DNA of 64,000 nt from Solicoccozyma terricola (GCA_001600875.1 BCLD01000001.1:1831933-1895932); one strand, 5' to 3'. Positions 44,565-56,429 are shown, counted from the stretch's first letter. Numbers and translations: made by a program. Notes: a model not told the origin generated them from the letters alone.

Positions 44565-45922
44565 TCACTGTGCACCGTTCACCTTCCCTGTTGCGTCTGC
44601 TCCCCACTGCCATTGTTGGTAATGCATTTCGCGCCTCTGAGCATTCAAGATTTGGAGTAGTGTATCCCTGGAGAAGTGTGTCTCCTCGTCGCTGATGTAC
44701 AACTTGTCCTCCGTGTGCAAGGCTGCGAGCTCCGCCTTTAACCGGGTGTTCTCTTGCCTGAGCTCCTCAACCGTGACCGATGGGACTTCACTTGGAAGCA
44801 TCATTTGTGAAGGATCAAATGGCGGGAGAGACCGATCGTGTAGCTCTAGGATCACGTCCTCAGAGTCCCACCCACCGCCGACATCTTCAACACCGTCCAC
44901 ATCCACCTGCAGTCCCAGAGGTGGGGATAAGAGACCCGATGGCCTCTGGGTGGCTCTGATGGCCTCAGAAGACGCAAGAAACCGAGGTCTGTAGCGCGAC
45001 GACATCTCAGAATTCTCAAGGCTGTTGGCGATCGAAGCGAAACATTTATTTCCTATCGATTTACGTTCATCCTGGAATGCTGATTGCACTCGCTCGGGCA
45101 TGGTGTTTGTAACATCACTTACAGCGGTGTGCATGGGGTTGTATGGCATGCGGTCGATCGTTTCATTGCGTTTTGCCTCTCTTTGAGCAACAGCATACGG
45201 AGAGCTGTCCCTGCAGGCTTGCCGTGCGCCACGATTCACGAATAAGCTGTGTTTCTTGCCTTTCTTGCGGATGTCATACAGCTCGACATGGAGTATCACG
45301 CTTTCGTGTTGCCAAAACTCCGCATATGGTTGGGATTCCTGGAAAAGTTGGGGATCAGGTCCCACCGTATACATTTCTATGACTCGGGACTGCTGACCTG
45401 TGGAAGTCTATCGAGCTCTTGCTCCAGTATGTATGCAGGTCTATGCCCTGAATGATTCGCCACCGCCAATCGCGCAGACGCCGCATTGTCGTAATAGACG
45501 ACACCGTACGCTTTCTGTGGATTGTCGTACATTTCCAGTGGAGCCGGTATGTAGACCCTCGTCCTATCACAGTAATCCAGAGAAACGCATGGCTTATCAG
45601 TTCCGTTGCCGTCAGAGTAAAAGGGAACAGTCAGGCGTACACATTTCCGTATAGTTGAAAGAGTGCCCTCAGAGCTGCTGAGCCTGTGTATTTAGGGAAT
45701 CTATCCAATAGAAAGTCCCGTCCATCATCAGTTTTGCGTTGGGTCTTAGCAGTTCCTTATGCACTGCGATGTCTTCACCTTACCCTTTGACGAAAACAGC
45801 GGTAGCCTCCATCTGGTGCGAGCTTCGGATGCCGCCACATTCATCAGAGTGAACAGGGGAATCGGGAGACGCCCATCTGCTATTAGACTGAGACTTTCGA
45901 GAGAAGCTGTTTGCCGAGCCAT
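44565..45922 (-). CDS. orphan RRM-fold protein, 397 aa
   Basis: Four exons (45784-45922, 45641-45755, 45398-45563, 44565-45338) join exactly in frame to 397 aa. The start is the ATG at 45922; the frame above it opens with TTG. Residues about 55-125 read GRDFLLDRFPKYTGSAALRA, LFQLYGNVTRVYIPAP and KAYGVVYYDNAASARLAVAN. This is the beta-alpha-beta pattern of an RNA-recognition motif, with GVVYYDN in the RNP1-like position but lacking the usual aromatic pair in full. A second beta-rich stretch (ESVILHVELYDIRKKGKKHS) follows. A leucine-heptad helix (VEELRQENTRLKAELAALHTE) lies near the C-terminus. The family is not recognised; RNA binding is inferred from fold only. Confidence 0.75.
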
Positions 45923-46697
45923 ATGGCGCAACTGCCGTTTCGGGGCCTCGTGCAGGATATCTCGCCACCGTGCCGGTCGGTCGATGCGTGTGTGAGTCGA
46001 AGGCGGACATGTTTGGTATGTAACAAAGGTCTGGTCGAGTATTCACCAAGAGGGGAGGAGGAGGATGACCCGGTTCTTATGGGGAGGAAGAAGGGCATTG
46101 CACGCTCTTCCCATCGTGCGGGCACCTTCAATTCTCGCGATCCTCCTTCCCCTGAGTGATCCCTTTGTCCCGATCTCCTTCATAAGTGGGAAACCCCTTT
46201 GTGACTAGGGCAGTGTCTGATCGCTGTACTTCGGTACTGAAGATCCGATCCGGAATGCGCGCTCCCCAATCGTGCACTCCGTCGCTGCTAAAAGGCTCTG
46301 GCCATTTTAGTATGAGGCAAATACATTACATAAACTGTGATGCCGTCAACGTATAACCACGGTCGTCTGCTCGCCGCGATTCATTCACTCAGTTCTCCTG
46401 CGAGTCTTAGCTAGCCAGTTGATAATGTTAACCCCAAAACACATGCGATCGCTCATTGTTGCGATCAAGAATTGAAGGGGATGGAGAACTTGCAATGGAA
46501 CTATGGAAGGTGGGGTGGCGTTGGCTTGCGCGTTCGTTTTCGCAGAGCTATTCCCATGCTAGAGTGACATGCAGCCAAATCTGTTACGCTGGTGTTATCC
46601 TCGGGCCAACGACCCCAGGTTCAGCGACAGAGCTGCCGGCGAAAGCCTTCAGGAATTCCGGAATGAAATTGTATTCCTCTGTTTCGCGTATCCGCAA
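45923..46697. other. intergenic region 45.9-46.7 kb
   Basis: This 775-bp stretch holds the promoter of the RRM-fold gene and the 3' side of the thioredoxin-fold gene. Plus-strand frames at 45911-46159 and 46456-46725 have no domain or splice logic. I see nothing else assignable. Confidence 0.45.
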
Positions 46698-47995
46698 TCA
46701 GGATCGGGTCACGGAGCGAGTTTGAATACCATGAATCCACTCACGACCCATAACAATCACCATCACTTGGTAGAGCAGACCAAATATAGCTATGATGATG
46801 GGTAATCGGAAAGTCTCCCATGTATCTGATAAGAGAGGCTGTTCAAGAACCCGGAACTTGGACGAGCCTGGGTGAGCTTACCGATCCAGCCCCACGACGC
46901 TTGACCGCCAGCTTTCCAAGTTCTAAAGTTCTTATCGACCTGGTCTGATTTGAAGGCAGACTTGCGGGTGTTCGTTGAGACAAACCTATGGGAGGGAATG
47001 TGACTGGATGTAGAGCAATCAGGAGTTAGCAAGGGGCTATGCCGAGGTTTGGTCTAGATAGATACATACTATACGCTTAAAGAAGGGGTAGCTAACGCGT
47101 TGAGAATTCGACACATGGCTGCTCTAGACAAAGGCCGAGCGTAGGTATCCTCTGCAGAGGAGTTCCCAACAGCATTGAATTGAGAAACAGTGTCAGCGGG
47201 GCCTTGTGCAGGAACCTGGCAAGATGCCTGACTCACCGTCTTCTGACACGCCCGGCTGGTAAATATCCTCCTCCGCTTCGAGATCCTACAAAGGGAATAT
47301 CAATAAGTATGGAAGGATTCGGAAAGACAAGGGCTCACGCTTACCTCGGCAGATACAAACCACTCGTCCCTGGCGACGTCTGAAACCTCTGCGACAGCAG
47401 CCTTAATCTCTTCCTCAGATCTTACCATAGGTGCGAAGTCTGATCCATCCTGGAAGACCATACTGAGGTATGGCTTGTTATGTGTGGCAGATTGCATCTC
47501 CTCCAGCTTGGCGTCGGTGGAGACGTAGACGATCGCACAGTGCTTGAGAAGGGAGACAAGAGGTCAGATTGAAGCCTTCGAATGGTTAGCAAGCAGAGGA
47601 AGAATCACCTTGGACTGTCTGAAGCCGGTGTCGATGAGGTCCTAGCAGTCGTAAATCCTGTCAGCTTCCATAGGCGCATGTGCCCTGTCTGAAATGCACG
47701 AACGTGATGCAGCTGTTTGAGGTTCATGGCACCATGTATGCTGCCAACATAGAATATGAGAAGCTTCTTTCCTTCGAGCGCGCGGCCCACATTATCGATC
47801 GGTTTGCCATACGAGTCGACGAGTCGCAGTCTGCCCAAACTCGAGGATGATAAGTCGCCGCCGCCGTCAGGGAGGTGTCCGGGTCGTGGTTGGTACTCAC
47901 CTCTTGACGAGTGGATCGGTGGTCTTCCAAAGAGCGCTCTGTCCGACAAGCTGAGACGGAGGCCTGCCGTCTGTTGATGAGCGTTTGTGTGACAT
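46698..47995 (-). CDS. tail-anchored thioredoxin-fold protein lacking CxxC
   Basis: Eight exons (47901-47995, 47704-47830, 47609-47641, 47345-47542, 47237-47285, 47070-47151, 46882-47003, 46698-46825) join exactly in frame to 277 aa. The fold resembles nucleoredoxin/tryparedoxin: LRLVDSYGKPIDNVGRALEG, KKLLIFYVGSIHGAMNLKQL, HCAIVYVSTDAKLEEMQSAT, NKPYLSMVFQDG and VYHIPSHRFVSTNTR with a Pro in the cis-Pro position. Where a redox CxxC would sit there is SIHG, so disulfide chemistry is unlikely. An acidic insertion (DLEAEEDIYQPGVSEDED) splits the domain. The C-terminus is a membrane segment, FRLPIIIAIFGLLYQVMVIV, with a short basic tail. This predicts tail anchoring in ER or mitochondrial outer membrane. 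The donor of intron 2 (GTTCGT) is weak but gives an exact frame. Function unknown. Confidence 0.72.
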
Positions 47996-48294
47996 GCTGT
48001 TGTGGGAGCTGGCGGGTGGGCAGAAGAATGCGGTGGTGGGATGTTGACATTATTGAATGGTATCGAACTCGGAGTTGGGTCCAGTCGTTTGAACTTGACA
48101 CGTGGCAGCCGATGAGCAAGCATCGACGAGTCCTCTGTCGATAATATTTGTGTAATTGTATAAATCGTATAATTGTCACTCGGGACACCACTCTTCACGG
48201 CTGGTTCGGCTGCCATGGCAACCATCGTCTAGTCACAGACGCATGTGGTACATGTGGTGCGGAAGACGGACTTCAGCCAGTGCTGAATGCATCT
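47996..48294. other. spacer between thioredoxin-fold gene and JLP2
   Basis: A 299-bp gap between two minus-strand genes, probably the promoter of the first and 3' UTR of the second. No gene is supported. Confidence 0.45.
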
Positions 48295-49520
48295 TCACAT
48301 AAAGTCATCGTCGTCGTCCTCCTCCTCTTCCCTCCGCCGTCGTTCTTCGAATGCCTCGTCGGAGAACAGATCCTCGTAGTTCTTCGACCGCTTCTGCTGT
48401 TCCCATACCTTGCGCTGTTCAGCTTCTCGTATTTTCTGCGTGTGGCCATTGACGCATCGGGTGAGTTGGAGTCATCATCGGCCACCATCAATCGACAAGT
48501 CGACCAGTTCTCACCTGCTCAGCGGCCTCGGCCTTCTTCTTCCGACCTTCTTCACGTAACCGCTCCTGACGCTCGTGCTCGTGATCAACCTCCTTCTCTA
48601 CCTTGGTCTTGTTTAGGCGGTTCACGATCAGGTTGTCTCTAGCGGCTACATGGACACGTTTGACCTATCCACCATTTTCCAAAAAAAAACAAAAAAACAA
48701 AAAAAAAAGGCGATGTCGGCATAAGTGGCGGCAGGAGAATGACCTGGGCCCTGCTCTTGACTCACCTTCTTCTCATTGTGGAAACTGACCTGGCCCACTG
48801 CCATGTCACCCGTTTTCTAAGCAGACCAAACCGCCATTCAGCTCAAGCATGTAAGGGAATGCCCACTTCACTTGGACCTGTACAAACCTTGAGATTTGAC
48901 CAGGGCGTATAAATAATCTGCACACTGAATTTTCAGTCTTGGAACATGAGGCTGTAGCAATAGCAAATGGCCACGTACCGTGAGACTGTTCTTCTTGTTG
49001 CCTAAGGGGAGGTTCAAGAAGATGGTCAGTAAGTGACTTAATCGACAGGTATAGCATGATACCGGTACGCTTACCCTCAATGCTGTTCGCCTTGACCAGC
49101 TGGGCAGCATCGTTGACAAGGGACGCCGGCAGCGCATCCCAGTCGCCATAAGGCAGATCAGGGGGCAGACGCAGATACACATGTGCCGAGGACAGTTTGC
49201 TGGATATTCGAGGTTGTAGGTAAGCCAGCCTGAAGGAGGAGCCTTAACAACAGCCCGCAACGCACTCCACATGGAACCATATGTCTCTTTCCAGGCCATA
49301 CTTGATTAGGTCCTCATCTGCTCCACTGCAAGCGGTCAGTACACACTGGGGCCTCAGTAAATCCGATTTTCCCCCGACCTACTTTCAACCTTGTCCTTGC
49401 CCCTGTCTTGCGGAGTTCACAGCGGTAAACAAGCTGTCTGACAAACAGGACGAGCTCCCCGGCTTACATGTAGATAATCCCTGGTGGGCTAACGACGTTG
49501 GATGTGAAGAAGAGGACCAT
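48295..49520 (-). CDS. JLP2: CCDC25 / Jlp2 family protein (NFACT-R domain)
   Basis: The protein starts MVLFFTSNVVSPPGIIYM (ATG at 49520). Further exons give GADEDLIKYGLERDIWFHVD, KLSSAHVYLRLPPDLPYGDW, LVNDAAQLVKANSIEG, GNKKNSLT and IIYTPWSNLK. Next come KTGDMAVGQVSFHNEKK, VKRVHVAARDNLIVNRLNKT and KVEKEVDHEHERQERLREEG, ending in an acidic EEEEDDDDDFM. Motif order (IWFHVDKLSSAHVYLRL, LVKANSI, VYTPWSNL, GQVxF, charged coil, DDFM end) matches human CCDC25 and yeast Jlp2. The NFACT-R domain is shared with ribosome-quality-control factors; animal CCDC25 also has a reported DNA-sensing role at the plasma membrane. The fungal role is not established. An intron near 48678 has an A-rich tract. Confidence 0.9.
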
Positions 49521-50588
49521 GGTTGTGCAATCGATTGGAAGCTGGATCTGGATACAGGGCAATCTTGGGAAGTAGTGAATGGTACCACCACGCTTGACAG
49601 CGCTGAACACGTGATCCGATAGCAGGGTAGACGACATATGTCCAGTTACCTGTCGGTCGTCCTCAACGAGGTTCTCTTGGGCGCAGCTATTCACTCCAAT
49701 TGCTGCCAATACTATAGCACCACATGCATTTGGGCCGCTCATACAAAAACTGGTTCTACATCGGTAATATCGAGCATACTTGTCCCCAACCACACCTCAG
49801 CTACCGATGATATATCTAAGCGGTGGACAAAGGATTCAAGTCAGCGCTAGCTCTCAATTTGCGTCCGATGACAAATGTTCTATTCTCTACATGAGGAGCG
49901 GAGAGGAGAATGTGATCAGAAATACGCGCGAATTGGTTGAAAGCATTGCATATCCAGCCTAGATTCACCGGTGGAGACCATCACATCGACCTAGTCGATG
50001 TGACAATCAACGCCCGGCGAACCCAAGCTGGATATACTCTTGCTGACGTGCAAATGTCTTGTGCATAAAGGTTTCATCTTGATAAGACGGTGGGGCGGGT
50101 GAGAAGGGCAAGGGAAGGAGGAAGGAGGGGGGGGGGGNGGNGNGGGATGAAGTCGCGAGAAAGGTGCGATGCAGTCTCTTCGTTCCAAGAGAAGGACAAG
50201 GGAAGAGGCCGTGTCAACTCACATCGATAGACTGGAGCGGTAGAACCGTAGATGGTTGAGTCTAACCCCCCATGGAATGTGGATGTGGACGAAGTGAGGG
50301 TCGAGCAGGAAAAAGAGCAGAGTTTCGAGTACGGGCGAACGGGGGAGAAAGAGCACGTGGCTTATCAATTCGAAAGGTGCGGGAGGGGAGGGAGGGGACG
50401 GAATAAATATGACGTGTCATCACATCAATCGGACGGGGAAGGGGAAAATATGACGTGTCATCAATCCCTGGTGAATGCCCGGGTGCGCTCCCTAGTCTGG
50501 ATGGACGCATGGGTCAGGGTCGATAGTCTCCGTCTCCGTGTCATGGTAGCGACAGCCATCCAGCCAGACTCACCGACGCTCCAACTTC
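49521..50588. other. 1.07-kb region upstream of JLP2
   Basis: No convincing gene is seen in this long gap. It contains a G homopolymer with unresolved bases (about 50127-50146) and two exact TGACGTGTCA sites (50410-50419 and 50450-50459), each in ATATGACGTGTCATCA. An ATG-initiated plus frame at 50252-50677 (141 aa) runs into the 3' end of the next minus-strand gene and has no domain. It could hold an undetected short or noncoding transcript. Confidence 0.45.
50410..50459. promoter_or_regulatory. paired TGACGTGTCA sites
   Basis: Two copies of the near-palindromic TGACGTGTCA start exactly 40 bp apart, each flanked by ATA and TCA. The sequence matches a bZIP dimer site. The nearest downstream start on the minus strand is JLP2, about 0.9 kb away, so the controlled gene is unclear. 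Confidence 0.5.
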
Positions 50589-50972
50589 CTAAAAATTGGA
50601 CTGGCCAATACCGCAGCTCCAGTCACTGCCCGTCTCTTCCGAAAGACAGCATGACACCGCCTCAACTGATCCACTGATCCTGTCCAAGCTCTTGTCCATT
50701 TCCTCTGCCAGTTGCCTGACCTGATCAATCCTCTGGCCGATGGCATCTACGCTCCGGTCATCTTTAAGATCAGCGCCATGACTCCGCATTATCTGAGTGT
50801 ATTCAAGCGACATTTGCACTGATTCCTCGACAGAAGCGCCAGCCGGTTGGAATCCCCTAGGGTCTACCTTAAGAGGTTGTTGAGTGGGTTCTGAAAGCAG
50901 CAGCCCGATGGCAGTGGAATTATTACGTAGAGCCAGCAGGTCCTTCAGAAGCTGGTCTGGAGATATAGACAT
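50589..50972 (-). CDS. small helical protein, 127 aa, unknown
   Basis: A single frame of 127 aa from the ATG at 50972. The first 85 residues are strongly helical and amphipathic: SPDQLLKDLLALRNNSTAIG, VEESVQMSLEYTQIMRSHG, VDAIGQRIDQVRQLAEEMDK. This is the look of a subunit of a small multi-helix complex (for example DASH-, BLOC- or BORC-like), but I cannot assign it. The last 30 residues are Cys/Ser-rich and could be read-through of an unspliced intron after DKSLDRI. It lies 165 bp downstream of the ELMO gene on the same strand. Confidence 0.55.
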   Translation of the reverse strand: MSISPDQLLKDLLALRNNSTAIGLLLSEPTQQPLKVDPRGFQPAGASVEESVQMSLEYTQIMRSHGADLKDDRSVDAIGQRIDQVRQLAEEMDKSLDRISGSVEAVSCCLSEETGSDWSCGIGQSNF

Positions 50973-51137
50973 GGCGGTGAATCCTTTGTGTTTGTTGAGG
51001 AAAAATGTGAGAGGAGAACTGTGGCAGGGGTCGAGTTTGGATTGTGATCACAAGCACCCATCACGTGATCGCCGCACAAGACACTCGTTAAAAGGGTAAG
51101 GGCAAGCAAGGCGTCGTTATAGGTCATTACAGATCGT

Positions 51138-54100
51138 TTAGGCGAAGAAGAAGTCGGTGGAACGGGGAGGTCGTCCGACCAACGAAGAGTGAGAGAAATC
51201 GAGGGAACCGGCCGCGATATCTGGCATATCATCCACAATGTCAGCTCGGATGTTCATCTTTCATGCGCGGACCAGACAAAGTTCGCCCACCTAAGAGTCG
51301 CATTTTAACACCCAGTTCCGACAGCACTTGGGTGTAATGTGCTGTGCTACGAGTCATCTCAGACTCGGTATCAGTCTGATTGTTGAATAGAATGCGAAGT
51401 CCGTCGATCCTGTTACCAACCCGTCCAGATCAGCATCCTGGAGAACACACGCTCTCGAAGAGACAGCCCACCATTCAGCAAAGTGTTCATTATCAACGGA
51501 CACGAGGTCTAGCAGGCTTAACTCTGCCCCAGACATCAGGGAGAACGATATCTGGCTGGGTATAGCTTGCTGTGGCTTGCTAGACGGGATAGCAGTTTGC
51601 GGCTTTACCTCTGTGATGCTGGAGAGATCGAGGCGTCCAATCATATCAACTTCATCGTTCAAGTCCTTGACATCTTGAATGGGAGCATCTCGCCAGACCA
51701 AGCTTTGCGAGTCAGCAGTCTGGCAGCGAGCTCGTGTCAACCTGCGAACTTCTAAAAGTAGTCTGCGTGGGCTCTCACCAGCTTGACAAACCGCCATTGA
51801 TTCACGGGGTTGTAGGGAGTCTGCATTAGACCAGATGCAGGAAGCGCCACGCCGATGTGGAACCAGGAGCCTGAACGGAAGCTGTGAGTCGCTCAACTGG
51901 CTGAGAGAGTGTGGTTTCTTCACTCACCTCGGAACATGCACTGAATTCTATTCTTTCGGCAAACCCTTAGTTTATGTAGTACACACTGCTCCGTTGCGAG
52001 ACGTACCGCTGCTGCTGGATAAAATGCATTGCCTCATCGTGTAACTTCTCACTCAGCTCTCTGCAGCAGATTATTTAGGTTAGCATTGAGCATCAACAGG
52101 GTTCGTAACTCGATTACACACTTCACCGCCGGTTCATCCTGGTATGATCCTGTTTGTGTCACCTGATTAGCCTGTCGCCCTCGGATCACAGAATATGGTG
52201 TCTCGAGTAAAGCAGCTTCCAGCGTGTGCCACGCTGTCATGCCAGGGCTATATAGGATATCCGCCAAATGATGGGCGGCAAGCGCGGAAATACGAGTGAA
52301 GTCGCTGATGACAGCGCTAGAAGATCGCCAGATCCTGCAAGCACAAAATGAAATCAGTATATATCTGACTGTCTTCGAGAACTATGACGGGACTCACCGG
52401 ATGAAAGTATTGAGGACAAGACCGTGTAGTCGTAGCCAAGATAGCAAGAAAGGTTGAAAGGGCGACGAGGCCTCAGACGGGGCCCTGCTTTCACTGTCGG
52501 CGTATTGATTCACAATGATCTGTACGCATTCGTTACTGCGATGTAACAGCTCATTAGCACATGTCCGTCAATATGAGTGGTCAAAGGAGACTCGCCTGGC
52601 TCTGCCTATCGGACAACCGGCGTCGTCTCCTGCAATCTCCTGCTGCCGAACCACCTACCGAGAACGTTTCAGTCGAGACTGCGTTCGATGTGCGGGCCTC
52701 GGAACGACTCACGTCGGCATAATTCCGCTCGTGTGTCGCATACCAATGCTGCGAAAAGTTGTGCTCAAGCGCACACTCGATTGCAGCAGGCATCGGAAGC
52801 GGGACGGCACTCACAAGACACTCCAAACCCAACACGCCAGAACTAGCAAACATATCGTCTCCTTGGTCTAGACCAAGTCTTGCCCAACTTACTCTAGTTG
52901 GCAGACTTTGCTGGTCGTCTGCTGATTGAGCCAAGTGTGCTTTGTCCCATATAGTCTTGAGCATGTCAATGCGATCCGTTTGCTGAAAGTCGGGCGACGC
53001 AGTCATCATGTAGCGTAAAACATTGAGATATAAAGTCTGAAAGCGGCGGAGGTGGACTGCTAATTCGACCGATTCGTGAACACTCATCAGACGCTAAGTA
53101 GTTATGATAATGTCATTATCAAAACTTGGTGATGAATAACCAGAAGTGGGACTCACAATCACAGCGGTGCGAACTTTTGCCTTCTCTAAGTATTCTACCA
53201 AAGTGCTGAATCGATTTCCACTATGGGCATAGAATAGGAGATTATTGATCAAGGTAAGGCTGTAACGATTGAACTCTCAGCAAACGATCTATCATCTTCT
53301 CTCGTAGACGAATCTTACCTGCTAATCCCTGTTGCCAGATCTCCAGCTTCAACGTCTGCCGCTAAAGCTGGGAAGAAGGCAGGCCGCCGCTGCATACGAT
53401 CGTACAACCTGTCAAACTCGTAGGTGATCTTATGATTGTCCATCTCCACCCTTGGGTCCGAGGACCATGAGAGGTTCGGCGCCTCGACCTGTACATTCTT
53501 TGACGCTCGACCACCGCTTTTAGGTCCTTCACTAGAATCTGCTGCAACCAGACAGCCCAGTATGTCGATGGCCGGTCTAGCAACATTAGATGTGCGTTCG
53601 TCGATGACGACTTGAACAAGCTGGATGTCCGCCCGCACAGACAAAGCTCAGTTCTGTTTCAGTGAATCCGACCTCTGGAATAGGCTCACTTTGTCAATAA
53701 AGTCATCTTCGAATTCTGTCCATCCTCCCGGTAAGTGGACGATCGACGAAATGGCCGCTAGAGCGTACTGCAATGTTACCCAAGAAACATGAGGTCAGCC
53801 TTCAGCGATCGAGCGTCGTCAAAACGACACTAACCGCCAGAGAATTTCCCTTGAGAGGTTCGATCTCTGGGTCAGTGCCGGCGTCATGGGATGAGGACCC
53901 CATGTAGCTTAACCGAGACGACGTGGATGGTCCGTCTAAGATTAAGCGCACAAGTAACTCTATTCCGCCTTTGGCCATGAATTCTGCTGCAAAGAGTGGC
54001 TCTTTCAGGTATTTGGACAAGTTGAAGAGACATAGCTTGAGCGGGATGCTGAGCTTGCCACTAGGAGTCGATGGTAGAGGAGTCAGGGGATGGAGCGCAT

Positions 54101-54536
54101 AAGATAGGTTTGCTATACTATCTGAAGCTTCGATAGAGGGAGAGGATACCAGTCTACAGCAACGACACCATATCATTCAGTTCATTACAAAAGCAGTCGG
54201 TAAGATGACGGGCCGGACTTACTTGAGCTTCACCTTTTCTTTGACAGCCGCGGCCAGATTGTCATCGGTGATCAACTCGTCTCGCTCGTTCCGCAGTGCG
54301 AGTGTGGAGAATGGTTCGCTGGACTTGAAGTTGAGTGCGAGGAGCTTCACAGCTTCATTGACGGGCAGGGTTGGATCGATGCGACACTTGAGAGTACGAT
54401 CTGTGGGAGTGGCCCTCGTCAAGTATACTCCCGAACGGGACCACAAAATCTTGTCCCAGTTACCTTTGTATGCCACGACGTTGCTCGCCAACACGGGAGG
54501 AGACGAGTTCAGGAGGATTCCATCAGGAGGAGCCAT
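51138..54536 (-). CDS. ELMO/CED-12 family protein
   Basis: ELMO proteins pair with DOCK exchange factors to activate Rac. The ATG at 54536 starts MAPPDGILLNSSPPVLASNV; VNEAVKLLALNFKSSEPFST begins the N-terminal RBD/armadillo part, which continues SIPLKLCLFNLSKYLKEPLF, AAEFMAKGGIELLVRLILDG and YALAAISSIVHLPGGWTEFE. The ELMO domain follows: FQTLYLNVLRYMMTASPDF, WARLGLDQGDDMFASSGVLG and LECLHYF, then FQPFLLSWLRLHGLVLNTFI and GMTAWHTLEAALLE. A PH-like region ends FAEWIDGLRILFNNQTDTES-KMRLL, the same layout as the end of animal ELMO, then a Pro-containing tail ending TDFFFA. More than ten introns. Budding yeast lacks this family. Exon borders in the middle are approximate. Confidence 0.82.
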
Positions 54537-54717
54537 CGCTCGGTGAGTTCGATGTCCCTGAGCAGTCCCGACATGGCTTCGTTGGCTAGGACCACGCGAG
54601 TGCAACCAGTGCAACACCGCGGTTCACTGATGCCCGCACTTTCGTCTCACAGGCATATTATTATACATTTCCGTTCATGTACAACTGGGTCGAGCAAAGC
54701 GTCTCAATCATTCGCCC

Positions 54718-56429
54718 TTAGTCTGTGGTAGGCTGAGACTGTTCTGTAGGCGTCGCCGCTGACGGGCCTTCTGCGTCCGCTGCCGTGGCGGCTTCAGCTT
54801 CGTGTTGAGCGTCCTCTTCTTCTGCCGCCAAAACCGCTTCCACTTGCACGGCTCCGACACCACCACCACCAATCTCGACATCCGAACCCTGTATGGGACA
54901 ATGAGCAGTTAGGCCTGGAGAAATCCATCCCGCGTGAACGCAGTTAGACCCACAATGACATGCCGTAGAATATCGCTCAAGGAGATGATACCGAGCAACT
55001 TTCCTTTGGACTCTTCTCGGGCAATTCTCTCCTCGTCTGACTCGTTTGGGACGGCTTTCCCGCCCTCTACGACGACCAGTCGATGCACACGACGCATTCG
55101 GATGAGCGCAAATACAGCTGCCAGGGAATCTTCCGGGTGGCAAGTAATAACGCCCGGGAAGTCGGCCGGTCGGCGAGCAAGGGCTTGAGCAATCGTGAGA
55201 TCCAGAGCATGGTATGCTCCGGAGCGGACCAGAGTCTGTGTACACAATGATTCTGGTTAAATGCTTTCTTCCGCCTCACTAACATCGCTCCTCACTTACA
55301 ATGACATCAACAGTCTCGTACAGATTGATCACCCTCCCGCGCTTGTCGACGATTGGTACGGCAGAGATACCGAGTTCAGAGAACATGTGGACGACATCGA
55401 AGACGGTTGTTTGCATGGTGGCCGTAGCGACAGGATGGTTTGGTTTGTCGGAGAGTGGGTCTGAAGATATGTAGCTGCCGATGCCTAATGATCGAATGGA
55501 CTTGTTCAAATACATGGTCTCTTTGCACTGTGGCATGAGTGGTCGGGATATCAGCCACGACAACGGCAGGGAGCTCTGAGCAGACTCACATTCACCGCCA
55601 TGAACTTGAGTACCCTATACTGCGTCAGGACACTCAAGACTACCTCCTTGCCCGTTTGTTCGTCACGGTCGATGAGGGGCAGACGTCGGGCGTGCGTCCG
55701 GATGAGTAGCCTACATGCTTCGTAGAGGGGTCGCATAGGGTGAACGGATAGAAGAGGTGGTTGCGGTACTTGTAGCTGTTGCTCGACCTCTGCGCGGGTT
55801 CAAGTACAAATGATGATCAAGGGTGTGTCCCACGGCCATGATCGGAGTGCACAACTCACCTCTGATGCTCTCTAGTCGGAAATGCTCGACATCCGCAGCT
55901 GCTCCATCGAAGGTGTTGGTGTGGTAATAGTATTGAATGAGATGGATAATATCCGATACTGTGAACATGCCTGTTTGACGGCGTGACAGCGAGGCGTAGG
56001 TGAGTGAGCCGTTTGATACAGTCAAGTACGCGTGCGGACTTACCAGCAAACTTCGAGCTCTCCGAGTTCCACAACGGCGCGGATACGACGTCTATCGGGT
56101 CGTGAGTTATGAGTTTCTTGCGGACTCCAGAACACTGTCGGTAACCTACTGTTCTGAAGCATAGCTGCAACTGCCTTCTTCACCACCAACATGCTATCTA
56201 GCACGATAAGTCGAAAGCTGACGGGAAATACATCATACGAGCTCTGGGAGTTGAGAAACGTGCGTATGACATCGAGAGCCTGATCGTGGGATAACTTGGG
56301 AGAGCTAGTGCTGCTGGATATTCCGACTGGAGTCATCGCGGCTGCATTGGCTGATGGACGACGACGAGTGTTCTTCGGCGTGACGGATGACGCTCTACGA
56401 CCAGGTGAAGTAGCTGCGGTGGACGCCAT
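54718..56429 (-). CDS. SNF4: AMPK/Snf1 gamma subunit Snf4 (four CBS repeats)
   Basis: This is the nucleotide-sensing regulatory subunit of Snf1 kinase, controlling glucose derepression and energy stress. The start MASTAATSPGRRASSVTPKN (ATG at 56429) is a short basic Ser-rich extension. CBS1 has FLNSQSSYDVFPVSFRLIVL, LVVKKAVAAMLQN and VVSAPLWNSESSKFAGMFTV. CBS2 has PMRPLYEACRLLIRTHARRL, PLIDRDEQTGKEVVLSVLTQ and YRVLKF. CBS3 has VATATMQTTVFDVVHMFSEL, GISAVPIVDKRGRVINLYET and VDVI. CBS4 has VITCHPEDSLAAVFALIRMR, RVHRLVVVEGG and GIISLSDILRHVIG. A Glu/Ala-rich tail follows the last CBS. The gene is complete, with about seven introns. Confidence 0.94.

Noticed and set aside
50252..50677. ATG-initiated 141-codon frame
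   Set aside because: No domain, and it overlaps the 3' end of the minus-strand gene at 50589-50972.
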